Source of the DNA: Blautia hydrogenotrophica DSM 10507
GTDB taxonomy: Bacteria; Bacillota; Clostridia; Lachnospirales; Lachnospiraceae
Assembly (NCBI RefSeq): GCF_034356035.1
Contig: NZ_CP136423.1
Span: forward strand, 3,224,001-3,288,000
Length of the DNA stretch: 64,000 nucleotides
Direction: 5' to 3'
Shown here: positions 15,468 through 24,296 of the stretch, piece by piece
How the letters are laid out: every line of letters starts with the position of its first letter
Numbering within the stretch: position 1 is the first letter of the stretch
Notes under the pieces: generated by a model
Seen by the model: only the letters and a program-made list of their open reading frames with translations
What the model was told of the DNA's origin: nothing
The model's database searches: none
Program-made: the position numbers and the translations under genes

Positions 15468-16727
15468 TTATTCTCCTGCTGTCTCATTGGTCAAATGATA
15501 TTTTTCCAACAGATGAAAAATCAAACTCAGAGCCATGCCGACCACACAGGCCAGAACCATTCCTGTCAATTCTACATTTCCGATCTTTAGCGCAATTCCC
15601 GACAGACCGGTGACAAAGATTACGGAAGTTAGCGCTAAATTTTTAGATTTGCCGTAGTCCACCCGAGAGTCCACCAGCATTCGAAGACCGGAAGTTCCTA
15701 TCATCCCGTAGAGGAGAAAGGAAATCCCTCCAATCACAGGACCAGGAATTGTGCTAATCAACGCTGACAATTTGCCTAAGAACGAACAGCAGATGGACAA
15801 CACCGCCGCACCGCCGATCACTTGGACACTGTAAACCTTAGTCACTGCCATGACACCGATATTCTCCCCGTAGGTGGTCGTCGGCACCGAACCCACACAG
15901 CCAGAAAGTGTGGTAGAAAAGAAATCTGCGAACAAGGACCGGTTCAACCCCGGCTCCTTCAAAAGATCGCGCCCAACAATCTTTCCCGTCACTACCTGAT
16001 GACCAATGTGCTCCGATGTGACCAACAGCAGCGCCGGAAAAATCGTCAAGATTGCCTCTAAATTAAACCGAGGCGTCTGAAAATTGGGGAGTGCAAAAAA
16101 CGAAGCGCTTGAAACCTCCGCAAAATCCAAAAGACCGCACAGCCCGGCAGCCGCATATCCAACAATAATCGCAATCAAAATTGGAATCACGGAAAAGAAT
16201 TTGCGAAATAATACCTGTCCGAACACAGCAGTTCCCAGAGTCACGAGAAATACCATTACATTTTTCACATCAATCTGCTCCGCCAGAAGCCCCGCGTTGT
16301 CCGCCGCATTTCCCGCCAGCTCCAGGCCGATCAGAGCCACCACTGGCCCCATCGCCGCCGGAGGAAGCACCACGTCAATCCAGTCCGTACCAAACTTTCC
16401 AATAAGCAAAGCTACAATCATTCCCCCGATGCCGATTGCCACAAAACCACCTAGAGCATAAGAAAAACCAAATTTCTCAATCACCAGCCCCGCCGGGCCT
16501 AAAAACGCAAAACTAGAACCCAAATAGGCGGGCGCCTTTCCCTTGGTAATCAAAATAAAAAGTAAGGTTCCCACACCGTTCATCAGCAGTACCACTGCCG
16601 GGTTGATTCCGAACAAAAACGGCACTAGCACGGATGCCCCGAACATGGCAAACATATGCTGAATGCTCAGCGGTACCAGAAGTTTAAAGGGCACCTTTTC
16701 TTCTACCTGAATGATTCTCTTTTCCAC
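15468..16727 (-). CDS. Uracil/xanthine permease (NCS2 family)
   Basis: An inner-membrane nucleobase importer of about 419 residues. The preferred start is the GTG at 16727, which has GGGAGGAAG just upstream; an in-frame ATG at 16760 lies before that site. Visible motifs: S-I-Q-H-M-F-A-M-F-G-A near 20, the T-S-E-H-I-G-H-Q motif near 240 with the substrate-binding Glu, and S-V-P-T-T-T-Y-G-E-N near 280, together diagnostic of NCS2 transporters closer to UraA than to guanine/adenine permeases. Twelve or more membrane segments. Uracil is likely given upp in the same region; xanthine is the alternative. Confidence 0.9.
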   Translation of the reverse strand: MEKRIIQVEEKVPFKLLVPLSIQHMFAMFGASVLVPFLFGINPAVVLLMNGVGTLLFILITKGKAPAYLGSSFAFLGPAGLVIEKFGFSYALGGFVAIGIGGMIVALLIGKFGTDWIDVVLPPAAMGPVVALIGLELAGNAADNAGLLAEQIDVKNVMVFLVTLGTAVFGQVLFRKFFSVIPILIAIIVGYAAAGLCGLLDFAEVSSASFFALPNFQTPRFNLEAILTIFPALLLVTSEHIGHQVVTGKIVGRDLLKEPGLNRSLFADFFSTTLSGCVGSVPTTTYGENIGVMAVTKVYSVQVIGGAAVLSICCSFLGKLSALISTIPGPVIGGISFLLYGMIGTSGLRMLVDSRVDYGKSKNLALTSVIFVTGLSGIALKIGNVELTGMVLACVVGMALSLIFHLLEKYHLTNETAGE

Positions 16728-16841
16728 AATTCTTCCTCCCAATCTGACTTTTTTCCACAAACTTACGCAACGACTACTTTGCTACTGTTTACAAAGCACA
16801 TCCATTTTACTTTTGTGATTTATCATATCATAGCCCCTTGT

Positions 16842-16873
16842 AAAAAGCAAACGGGAAGACTTTCATCTTCCCG
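16842..16873 (-). terminator. Intrinsic terminator of msrAB
   Basis: Minus strand CGGGAAGA/TCTTCCCG stem (16852-16873) followed by TTTGCTTTTT, eight bases past the msrAB stop. No repeat copy follows this one. Confidence 0.85.
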
Positions 16874-16881
16874 CAAGAGCT

Positions 16882-17868
16882 CTATTTTACCAATTCTTTC
16901 AAATTCCCATATCCTTCCCTTTCCATATCTTCATAGGCCACGAAACGCAAAGCTGCACTGTTGATGCAGTATCGCAATCCTCCCGTCTGTACTGGTCCGT
17001 CCTCAAACACATGCCCTAGATGGGCATCTCCTGCCCGACTTCTAACCTCAGTGCGCAACATACCGTAAGAGGTATCCATTTTTTCCCTCAATACCTCAGG
17101 AGCGATAGGCTTGGTAAACGCCGGCCATCCGCAACCAGACTGAAATTTATCGGAAGACGCGAACAACGGTTCCCCCGTGGTAACGTCTACGTAAATTCCT
17201 TTCTCAAAGTGTCGATCATACTCATTTTGGTAGGGCAACTCCGTCCCGCCATTTTGAGTTACATGGTACTGTATGTCTGTCAGATTCTCTCTAAGAATCT
17301 CATCAGCTGGTCTTTGGTATGCCCCGGCCTGAATCCTCTCACTTCCTCTTTGCAGCTGTCTCAGACCTTCCTCTTCAATAAATGCCTCCGCCTCTCCCAG
17401 ATGAATATGACAGTATCCAGCCGGATATTTCTCTAGGTAGTTTTGATGGTAATCCTCTGCAAGATAAAAGTTCTCCAATCTTTCCACTTGGGTAACGATC
17501 GACTCCTCGTACTTTTTCTGCTGCTGCTGAACCGCCTGCCAGATTACCGGCAGGTCCTCTTCTTCTAAGTAATAAATCCCTGTACGGTACTGTTCTCCAA
17601 TATCCCATCCCTGACGATTTTCACTGGTGGGGTCGATCACTCTGAAAAACGCTTTCAGCAGCAATGCAAGACTTAATATCTCCGGCTGGTAAACTGTCTT
17701 CACGGTCTCCGCGTGGCCTGTGTGACGGTGACATACGTCTTGATACGTTGGGCTCTCCGTCCTCCCATTGGCGTATCCTGTCTGTGTCTGAACCACTCCG
17801 GGCAACCTTTTTAAATAAGCCTCCAATCCCCAGAAACATCCACCGGCCAGATAGATCTCTTTCAGCAT
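16882..17868 (-). CDS. msrAB: Bifunctional peptide methionine sulfoxide reductase MsrA/MsrB
   Basis: Reduces both S and R forms of oxidised methionine in proteins. A 328-residue fusion: MsrA (about 3-155) has the catalytic Cys in G-G-C-F-W-G; MsrB (about 190-325) has [16 protein letters not shown] and the catalytic Cys in R-Y-C-I-N-S-A-A-L. The ATG at 17868 sits eight bases after AGGAGG; an upstream GTG would overlap that site and is rejected. It is monocistronic with a terminator. It is cytoplasmic, as no signal peptide is present. Confidence 0.96.
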   Translation of the reverse strand: MLKEIYLAGGCFWGLEAYLKRLPGVVQTQTGYANGRTESPTYQDVCHRHTGHAETVKTVYQPEILSLALLLKAFFRVIDPTSENRQGWDIGEQYRTGIYYLEEEDLPVIWQAVQQQQKKYEESIVTQVERLENFYLAEDYHQNYLEKYPAGYCHIHLGEAEAFIEEEGLRQLQRGSERIQAGAYQRPADEILRENLTDIQYHVTQNGGTELPYQNEYDRHFEKGIYVDVTTGEPLFASSDKFQSGCGWPAFTKPIAPEVLREKMDTSYGMLRTEVRSRAGDAHLGHVFEDGPVQTGGLRYCINSAALRFVAYEDMEREGYGNLKELVK

Positions 17869-17944
17869 AACAAACACCTCCTAATCATGTGAGCCCACCT
17901 TGAAACGGGCTTTACGATAAGCAATTTACTTTTATGACGTTCGG

Positions 17945-18862
17945 TCATTCCGGGACAGAGCGAAAATATTCCTGTACGATCTCGATAAATCTTCTCGCAT
18001 TTCTCGTCAAGTCCTCCTTCTTTCTGCAAATCCACCCCAACTCAGTGTCCAGATCGCTCCCTTTAAGCTCCAGTACCGACACTTCATATTCCAGATAATC
18101 GTTCAGACACCAGGTCGGACAGGTCAAAAAGGCCCCTGTGCTCTTTAACAGAGCCAGCCTAGTCAGGCCGTCATTGGCAAAAAATATCTTCTCGAAATCT
18201 CCCCATCGGTAATCCTCCACCTTGATATGACAGGACAGCCCGGAATACAGATCATCCCTCGCCCTTATTATGGGGTATTTTCTCAGCTCTTCCATGTAGA
18301 TCTCTTTTCTGCCCGCCAGCGGGTGACTTTTGTCCACAATGATATGCCAGGTTCCTCTTTGAATATACGCATAATCCAAGGATTTCTTTTTCAACTCGCG
18401 AAAAAATTCTTTTCTCTGCCCCATATTCACCTGAATAATTCCCAGCTCCGCGGCTGAAGTATAGACCAGATCAATGACTTTAGACAGTCGGTATTCATCC
18501 GCAAATATCTCTATAGGATTTTCTTTCTCCTTCTCATAAAAATCCGCTATCAGCTTCGCTGTGGAAACCATGGGGTACAGCGCCACAGACAGACGATTTT
18601 CCCGCTTCTCTCTGGCCAACCCCTCAATCAACTCCATCTGATCTGCAATCCTCTCGGCATATTGGAGAAAACGCTTGCCGTCTTCTGTCAAAACAACTCC
18701 TTTATTGGAACGTCTGAACAGCCTTATATTCAACTCATCTTCCAGATTTTTTATTGACTGACCCAGACTCGGCTGAGACACGTAGAGCTTGGCGGCCGCT
18801 TTGTTGATACTTCGCAGCTCTGCAATTTTCAAAAAATAAATAATCTGCTGAAATTGAATCAT
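17945..18862 (-). CDS. LysR-family transcriptional regulator
   Basis: A 305-residue LysR regulator. The HTH occupies about 1-60 (K-L-Y-V-S-Q-P-S-L-G-Q-S-I-K-N-L-E), followed by a linker helix and a periplasmic-binding-like effector domain (about 88-300). The ATG at 18862 follows GGAGGGAAAA; an in-frame ATG at 18895 lacks such a site. The divergent or downstream target is unclear. It lies between msrAB and the YjiGH/M20 unit, all on the minus strand, and either could be regulated. The effector is unknown. Confidence 0.93.
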   Translation of the reverse strand: MIQFQQIIYFLKIAELRSINKAAAKLYVSQPSLGQSIKNLEDELNIRLFRRSNKGVVLTEDGKRFLQYAERIADQMELIEGLAREKRENRLSVALYPMVSTAKLIADFYEKEKENPIEIFADEYRLSKVIDLVYTSAAELGIIQVNMGQRKEFFRELKKKSLDYAYIQRGTWHIIVDKSHPLAGRKEIYMEELRKYPIIRARDDLYSGLSCHIKVEDYRWGDFEKIFFANDGLTRLALLKSTGAFLTCPTWCLNDYLEYEVSVLELKGSDLDTELGWICRKKEDLTRNARRFIEIVQEYFRSVPE

Positions 18863-18965
18863 TTTTCCCTCCAGCCATATTTGGGGCATAACCATTCACA
18901 AAACCCTTTTCTCCACACCCAAAGACAGCTAATATACTTTTATCATAACATACCCTATTCTCTGT

Positions 18966-19013
18966 TGCACGGTAAAATCTCTCACTGCGGCATATCTTTT
19001 CGCCTGTACCGGC
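18966..19013 (-). repeat. Degenerate copy of the terminator-docked repeat (copy J)
   Basis: Minus strand ATGCCGCAGTGAGAGATTTT followed by ACCGTGCAAC matches the GCCGCAATAAGGAATTT-CACCGC portion of the family with substitutions. It begins directly after the seven-T run of the terminator at 19014-19065, the same position relative to a terminator as the full copies. Confidence 0.5.
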
Positions 19014-19065
19014 AAAAAAATACTCTCTGTGTACAAAGCCGCATACGCCTTTGTACACAGAGAGT
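19014..19065 (-). terminator. Strong intrinsic terminator of the YjiHG-like operon
   Basis: A perfect 17-bp inverted repeat, ACTCTCTGTGTACAAAG and its complement (19022-19065), followed on the minus strand by ATTTTTTT. It lies 16 bp past the stop codon of the last gene. Confidence 0.9.
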
Positions 19066-19081
19066 ATCCCCGTCAAACATA

Positions 19082-19564
19082 CTATCCAATCTGCAAAACT
19101 CCAAGAATCACTCTCATAATCAACATAGAGAGAACTGCATCCACCAGTGGAACCGCAAACAACAGCAGATGCCACTTTTTATTGGCGCCTGATACCAGCA
19201 CAATTCTCGCATAGTGGCCGATCAAAGTTCCCATAAGAATACAGGCCGGAAAGAGTATCATCCCCTCTTTCAGGGTTAGCGTACCCTCAGTCACCATCAT
19301 TGCCGCTGTGGCACACCCACTAGCTTTCGTGAAAAAAGCCGCTAACAGAACGACAACTGCCGTTCCCGGAAGTCCAAAGATTCCCATAGCCGGACTGAAA
19401 ACCTTGGACACTACTTCCATCAAACCTGTGGTCTGCAGAAAAAATATCAGCGTGTATCCTAGAATCATAGCTGGAATAATCTGATTTACTCCTATGGTTA
19501 AGCCTTTTCGGCAGCCTTCCATAAAAATTTCCACAACCGACTTTTTTGCCTCCGCGCCGTTCAT
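19082..19564 (-). CDS. YjiG-like nucleoside-recognition (Gate) membrane protein
   Basis: A 160-residue protein with about four membrane segments and the Gate/nucleoside-recognition pattern (I-F-G-L-P-G-T-A and F-F-T-K-A-S-G-C-A-T near 65-85). It is related to spore-maturation protein SpmB and E. coli YjiG. Its start overlaps the stop of the YjiH-like gene by 4 bp, so the two are translationally coupled and probably form one transporter. It lies in an operon with an M20 peptidase, suggesting uptake of a small peptide or amino-acid derivative. The substrate is unknown. Confidence 0.85.
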   Translation of the reverse strand: MNGAEAKKSVVEIFMEGCRKGLTIGVNQIIPAMILGYTLIFFLQTTGLMEVVSKVFSPAMGIFGLPGTAVVVLLAAFFTKASGCATAAMMVTEGTLTLKEGMILFPACILMGTLIGHYARIVLVSGANKKWHLLLFAVPLVDAVLSMLIMRVILGVLQIG

Positions 19565-20196
19565 TCCCCTTTCCCCCTCTTCCTTTGCATATACATAACA
19601 AGACGTACCAGATTTGCACCGATCAGTTTGCAGATTACCTCAACGACAATAATCACTCCCGAAGACAGAGGGGAGATCGCAAGCATCGGGGCCCCCAGGG
19701 CAATCGTATTTGTGACAGGCCCTGACGCAGCATACTGAAAAGCCACGAAGATCGTGCGTTCATCATCAGTCAACTGTTTCTCCTCCACAAGCTCCTTGGT
19801 CATAACCGCTGCCACATCGGAACCGGTAAAGGAGCTGATGAAAGCCACTCCGGCACTGCCAGGCAGCCCTACCAACGGCCTCAATATGGGCTGAAACGCC
19901 TTTTTGCAGGCTGCAAAGGCTCCCAGCCTCTCAAAGACGGTAATCAATCCCGAAAACAGCATCACAGTAGGAATCAGCGTCAGCCCCACCAAAAAGCCGT
20001 CTTTTGCCCCGCTCCCGTTCTTTCCGGTAAAATCAATTCCTTCATAAATTTTTCCGAACTCTCCGCTCAGATTTGAAAAATCTATCGCCGCCAAAGGCCC
20101 TTCTTGATTCATAAAAATCCCAGACAGCATCAGAAGCAAAACAAGCAGAGAAACCCAACCTTTCACCGTTACTCTTTCATTATTATCCATCCTCAT
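19561..20196 (-). CDS. YjiH-like nucleoside-recognition (Gate) membrane protein
   Basis: A 211-residue integral membrane protein, partner of the gene at 19082. A long extracytoplasmic loop follows the first membrane segment (about 30-65), then G-L-P-G-S-A-G-V-A-F-I-S-S-F-T-G-S-D, the conserved Gate motif, near 110-127. E. coli yjiH-yjiG sit next to isoaspartyl dipeptidase iadA; here the pair sits next to an M20 peptidase, an analogous layout with a different peptidase family. It starts 9 bp past the peptidase stop codon. Transport role inferred from context. Confidence 0.85.
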   Translation of the reverse strand: MRMDNNERVTVKGWVSLLVLLLMLSGIFMNQEGPLAAIDFSNLSGEFGKIYEGIDFTGKNGSGAKDGFLVGLTLIPTVMLFSGLITVFERLGAFAACKKAFQPILRPLVGLPGSAGVAFISSFTGSDVAAVMTKELVEEKQLTDDERTIFVAFQYAASGPVTNTIALGAPMLAISPLSSGVIIVVEVICKLIGANLVRLVMYMQRKRGKGE

Positions 20197-20205
20197 CCCC
20201 CACTC

Positions 20206-21372
20206 TTATTCCAACTCGTCCAGCCTCAGAATCGTATTGACTATCAACTCGCATCTCGCAGCCATGGAATCCACAACCGCGTATTCCCGTTCCGTATGGT
20301 TGTATTCTCCTCGGACTCCGACACCGCACACAGTAGGGATGCCCAGAGAAGCTGGGATATTAGAATCCGAGCCTCCGCCTACTTCTTTTGCGTGAATGGG
20401 ACCGTATCCTGTCTCCTCTGCCACGCTCTCCATCAGTCTGAACAACCTGTAATTTTCCCGTGAAGGTTCCATACACTCGATCTTACTCTCAGAAATGTAA
20501 ACTCCCTGTGTCCCTGGCACAGAAACTGTCTCACAGATTTGCAGAATCTTCTGTTTTAATTCTTTATAAGCTTCTTTCGTTTTAAAACGAAAACATCCCT
20601 TAGCGACACATCGTTCTGGAATAATATTCGTCTTTTCCCCCGCCTGAATGACGGCCACGTTCATTAGCTTGCCATTTTCGATATCATTCAGATTTTGAAG
20701 TTCCACGATCTTCCGGGCCATGGCCTCCAACGCGTTTTTTCCGTCTGCGGGGTTATTTCCTGAATGCGCCGCCACCCCTCTTGTCTCTATGGTAAAAACC
20801 CCGGCACCGAGCCTTCCCACCACGATTCCATCCTGAATATCCCCGGTCTCAAAATTAAACGCTGCGCAGCTTCCTCTGATCTCATTTTCCATGGTCTCGG
20901 CAGTTTTTCCACCGCTATGCGCGGTCTCCTCGTCTCCTGCAAATACGAATTTCACAGGTCGCCCGCAATACCCACACTCCTGAAGTGCTCTACAGACATA
21001 GATGGATATTACCAATCCTCCTTTCATGTCAAGCACTCCGTGTCCATAGGCTTTTCCATTTTGAATTCTAAATTTTCCGTTCTCAGTCTGTTCATTAAAG
21101 ACAGTGTCCATATGTCCCATGAAAATAACCGGCTTTTCTGTGCTTCCCGGATTCCACGTACCTACAAGAGTGTTTCCATTTTCTTCCTCCTCGATTATTT
21201 TTACCTGGATTCCACTCTTTTTCATCTCTGCCGCCAGCACAGCACACACTTCATCCGTCCCCCTTTTGTTGGGAGTTCCACTGTTGATGTCCACAATTCT
21301 TTTCCACAGCGAAATCATCTCCGCCTGGTTTTCATACAGAAAACGACGGATAATCTCTCTTTGGTTCCCCAT
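20206..21372 (-). CDS. M20-family metallopeptidase (glutamate carboxypeptidase/CPG2-like)
   Basis: A 388-residue cytoplasmic zinc peptidase. Visible ligands: M-G-H-M-D-T-V (His and catalytic Asp near 84-86), G-V-L-D-M-K-G-G (bridging Asp near 118), D-E-E-T-A-H-S-G-G (catalytic Glu pair near 151), an E-T-G-D ligand near 181, and C-terminal H-T-E-R-E-Y. A lid dimerisation domain (about 185-290, A-A-H-S-G-N-N-P) is intact. The ATG at 21372 lies behind GAGGAGAATGTAC. First gene of an operon with the YjiH/YjiG-like pair; probable substrates are imported dipeptides or N-acyl amino acids. Confidence 0.9.
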   Translation of the reverse strand: MGNQREIIRRFLYENQAEMISLWKRIVDINSGTPNKRGTDEVCAVLAAEMKKSGIQVKIIEEEENGNTLVGTWNPGSTEKPVIFMGHMDTVFNEQTENGKFRIQNGKAYGHGVLDMKGGLVISIYVCRALQECGYCGRPVKFVFAGDEETAHSGGKTAETMENEIRGSCAAFNFETGDIQDGIVVGRLGAGVFTIETRGVAAHSGNNPADGKNALEAMARKIVELQNLNDIENGKLMNVAVIQAGEKTNIIPERCVAKGCFRFKTKEAYKELKQKILQICETVSVPGTQGVYISESKIECMEPSRENYRLFRLMESVAEETGYGPIHAKEVGGGSDSNIPASLGIPTVCGVGVRGEYNHTEREYAVVDSMAARCELIVNTILRLDELE

Positions 21373-21516
21373 GTACATTCTCCTCTTTCGATGAATTAAA
21401 AACATCAACCCGGATTGGTATTTCTTGTCCTTATCATACCATTTTATATGAATTTTGTATAAATGGTAGTTTTAATTGCCCAGTTATAGGAAATACCTAT
21501 ATCCATGCAGTTTCCA

Positions 21517-21694
21517 GTAAGACTTTTTCAGACCCTCATCCCTCCAGTCTTGAGAGGCACATCCACTTCTCGTGTCGCTGCAAGATCGCTGTGTGATAAA
21601 ATTCCTCATTGCAGCGTGTGCATCCACAGCGGAGCACTTATTTTATAGGGATAAAGTTTTATGAATTACCGTGACAAAGTCTTTCCTGTAAAAT
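21517..21694 (-). repeat. Terminator-docked structured repeat, copy F (diverged)
   Basis: A clearly related but diverged copy that keeps the stems. GCTGCAA/TTGCAGC replaces GCCGCAA/TTGCGGC, a paired change, and CCTCTCAA...GGAGGG replaces CCCCTCAA/TTGAGGGG. It abuts the terminator of the 2-hydroxyacid dehydrogenase gene. The gap 21373-21747 holds this copy, the terminator and AT-rich sequence, and no gene. Confidence 0.75.
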
Positions 21695-21733
21695 AAAAAA
21701 CAGCCTGGCTAATTTACAGCCTGACTGTTTTTT
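21695..21733 (-). terminator. Intrinsic terminator of the polyol/ketose operon
   Basis: Minus strand AAAAAACAGTCAGGCT paired with AGCCAGGCTGTTTTTT around a short loop, 15 bp past the stop at 21748. Repeat copy F starts right after the T-run. Confidence 0.9.
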
Positions 21734-21747
21734 ACGGACTCTTTCCT

Positions 21748-22716
21748 CTAAAAATTCACCACATTCTGCGCCTCTTTGCGCAGGAAAGCTTCCAAATTAT
21801 CCACCGCGATATCCATCAGTCTTTGACGGCTTTCCTTCGGAGCCCAGGAAATGTGCGGCGTGAGGATACAGTTTTTCGCCTTGAGCAGCGGATTCTCCCC
21901 TTTGATGGGCTCTGTGGACACCACATCTAGGCCCGCAGCTGCTACTTTTCCACTGTTCAGGGCCTCTGCCAGATCTTTCTCCACAATCAGTGGTCCTCTG
22001 GAATTGTTCAGAATAATCACACCGTCCTTCATCTTTGCAATGCTCTCCCGGTTAATCATCCCTTCCGTCTCAGAAAACAGCGGACAATGAAGCGCAATCA
22101 CATCAGACTTCGCCAGTACCTCATCCAGATCGGCATACTGGCAAGTCTCACTTTCCAGGGCAGGATTCCGGTACGCATCGTAGGCCAGTACTTTCATTCC
22201 CAGAGCCTGCGCGATTCTTCCGGTCGCCTGCCCAATCCGCCCATAACCGATGATTCCCATCACTTTTCCGTCCAGCTCGATCAGCGGATAATCCCAGAAA
22301 CACCAGTCCGGATTGTTCTCCCACCTTCCTTCATGGACCGCTTTGTCATGATGCCCAACGTGATGGCAGATCTCCAGCAGCAGTGCAATAGCGAACTGTC
22401 CCACGGCTGCGGTTCCGTAAGTCGGTATGTTGCACACCGGGATGTTTTTCTCTTTCGCCGCATCTACATCCACAACATTATATCCTGTCGCCAGAACTCC
22501 CACATAACGGATATTTGTGCAAGTATCAAAGACTTCTCTCGGCATCGGCGTCTTGTTGGTAAAGACAATCTCTGCATCCCCGATGCGGTCTATGACTTCC
22601 TGGACATCCGTCAGAGAAGTCCGATCATAAACTGTCAGGTCCCCTAATTTCTCCAATCCTTCCCAGCTCAGATCACCAGGATTTTCCGTGTAGCCATCTA
22701 AGATTACGATCTTCAT
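21748..22716 (-). CDS. D-2-hydroxyacid dehydrogenase (glycerate/hydroxypyruvate-type)
   Basis: A 322-residue NAD(P)-dependent enzyme that interconverts 2-oxoacids and D-2-hydroxyacids. Rossmann motif G-I-I-G-Y-G-R-I-G-Q near 153-162, Arg in N-S-R-G-P near 242, Glu in V-V-S-T-E-P near 269 and catalytic His in L-T-P-H-I-S-W near 292. It resembles hydroxypyruvate/glyoxylate reductases. AGGAGGTATTT precedes the ATG. It is last in a four-gene operon (dehydrogenase 25197, aldolase 24297, kinase 22726), so it may reduce the C2 or C3 fragment released by the aldolase after oxidation; inference only. Confidence 0.92.
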   Translation of the reverse strand: MKIVILDGYTENPGDLSWEGLEKLGDLTVYDRTSLTDVQEVIDRIGDAEIVFTNKTPMPREVFDTCTNIRYVGVLATGYNVVDVDAAKEKNIPVCNIPTYGTAAVGQFAIALLLEICHHVGHHDKAVHEGRWENNPDWCFWDYPLIELDGKVMGIIGYGRIGQATGRIAQALGMKVLAYDAYRNPALESETCQYADLDEVLAKSDVIALHCPLFSETEGMINRESIAKMKDGVIILNNSRGPLIVEKDLAEALNSGKVAAAGLDVVSTEPIKGENPLLKAKNCILTPHISWAPKESRQRLMDIAVDNLEAFLRKEAQNVVNF

Positions 22717-22725
22717 AAATACCTC

Positions 22726-24258
22726 CTATGCTCTGTATATCTCATACAAGTCTCTCACCCTGGGATACAGCCCTTTATAAATCTCATATCCTTTTTGGTA
22801 TACCGCAGCATAGCTTCTATCACTGTGAATCTCTTCGTATACCTTTCTTTTCATCTTCTTCGCCGCCTCTTTGCAATTCAAATAAAAACCTGCTCCTACA
22901 CCTGCCAACAGAGCGGCTCCCACGGGGGCCATATCATTAAAATCTAGAATCCTTATATCTTTACCTGTGATATCGGCCTTAATCTGTGCCCACACCTGGC
23001 TCTTTGCCCCTCCTCCTATGGATACAAAGGAAGAAAAGTCCCTCCCTGTGACCTCCTTCGCAGCTTCACAGAGCTGGCGCAGTCCATAACCGCAGCCTTC
23101 CAGCACGGCCCGGTTCAAGTCCCTTCTCTGAGTGAGCAGCGTCATTCCGAAAAAAACTCCCCTAGCATAAGGGTCCCACACTGGGCTGCGCTCCCCCATC
23201 ATATATGGGAGAAACACAACTCCTCCACAGCCGGGTGCAGCAGTCTTAGCCTCCTGATTCATCAACAACAGTGCATCTTTTTCGTTTTCTCTGATTCCCA
23301 GTTCCCGGCAGAACTGTTTTTGAAACCATTGATAGGAAGCTCCCGTGTGAGACATTGCCCCTTGGTAAATCCAGGTGCCATCTACCACATGGCAACGATT
23401 CAGAAACCTCGTATCAAACCTAGGTTCCTCCACACAGATTGTCAGGACATCCGTGGTCCCCACAGATTCACAAACCTCCCCTTCTTTTGTAACACCGGCT
23501 GCCAGGGCAGCGCAGGCAGTATCTCCGCCGCCCATAACCACGGGAATTCCTCTTTTCACCCCAGCCGCAATTACTTCTGGAGCTTCCAAAGCCCCCACCA
23601 CAGAAGAGGAAGAATAAAGAGTTGGCAGCTTGTCCATGTCCAGCCCAGTCTTCTCACATAGAAAAGGGGACCAATCCCCACCTTCACCTTTGACCGTCTC
23701 AAACAATCCCGTATAGGAGGCATTGGAATAGTCTATTCCGAACCTCCCGGTCAGTCTATACACCATCCAAGTGTTGATGTGCCCGAATTTCCAAGTTTTT
23801 TCATAGAGTTCGGGCTGATTTTTCTTAATCCAAAGCATGGAAGTGGAAGAGACCGCTCCCGCCATAACTCTATTAGCTGTAATCTCAAAAATAGCTTTCT
23901 CTCCCAAAATGTCTCTCATCCACTGTGCCTCCTGGACGCTCCTGCGGTCAGAGTACAAAATCGGTCCTGCAAGAGTCTTTCCCTCTTTGTCCATGGCTAT
24001 CAGACCAGGGCACAAGCAGGAAATTCCAATCCCTTCCACCTGCTCCAAGCTTACGTTCTCATCATCCACCAACGTCCTGAGACATTTCAAAAATGCATTC
24101 CAAACATCTTCACTGTTCATCTCCACTCGTTCTAGACTTGGCGTCACTGGGACATAAGAACAACTGCTAATATTCAATACTTCCCCATTCTCACACACCA
24201 CTGCCACCTTTAAACTAGAGGTTCCCACATCTATGCCCAGTAAATACCTCTCTCCCAT
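22726..24258 (-). CDS. FGGY-family carbohydrate kinase (xylulokinase-like)
   Basis: A 510-residue sugar kinase with two actin-like domains. N-terminal L-G-I-D-V-G-T-S-S-L-K phosphate loop near 6-16, mid-protein G-G-G-D-T-A-C-A-A-L with the catalytic Asp near 244, and the C-terminal S-I-G-G-G-A-K-S-Q-V-W FGGY signature near 420. The ATG at 24258 follows GGAGGCAGAAG; an upstream in-frame ATG overlaps the aldolase stop. It should phosphorylate a ketose produced by the operon's alcohol dehydrogenase and feed the class I aldolase. Xylulose, ribulose or a deoxyketose are all possible. Confidence 0.88.
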   Translation of the reverse strand: MGERYLLGIDVGTSSLKVAVVCENGEVLNISSCSYVPVTPSLERVEMNSEDVWNAFLKCLRTLVDDENVSLEQVEGIGISCLCPGLIAMDKEGKTLAGPILYSDRRSVQEAQWMRDILGEKAIFEITANRVMAGAVSSTSMLWIKKNQPELYEKTWKFGHINTWMVYRLTGRFGIDYSNASYTGLFETVKGEGGDWSPFLCEKTGLDMDKLPTLYSSSSVVGALEAPEVIAAGVKRGIPVVMGGGDTACAALAAGVTKEGEVCESVGTTDVLTICVEEPRFDTRFLNRCHVVDGTWIYQGAMSHTGASYQWFQKQFCRELGIRENEKDALLLMNQEAKTAAPGCGGVVFLPYMMGERSPVWDPYARGVFFGMTLLTQRRDLNRAVLEGCGYGLRQLCEAAKEVTGRDFSSFVSIGGGAKSQVWAQIKADITGKDIRILDFNDMAPVGAALLAGVGAGFYLNCKEAAKKMKRKVYEEIHSDRSYAAVYQKGYEIYKGLYPRVRDLYEIYRA

Positions 24259-24296
24259 CTTCTGCCTCCTGTTATTTCTGATCTCAAAGGCCGTTC

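Noticed and set aside
16728..16841. Possible purine riboswitch before the uracil/xanthine permease
   Set aside because: I looked for the purine aptamer core segments upstream of the GTG start and did not find them.
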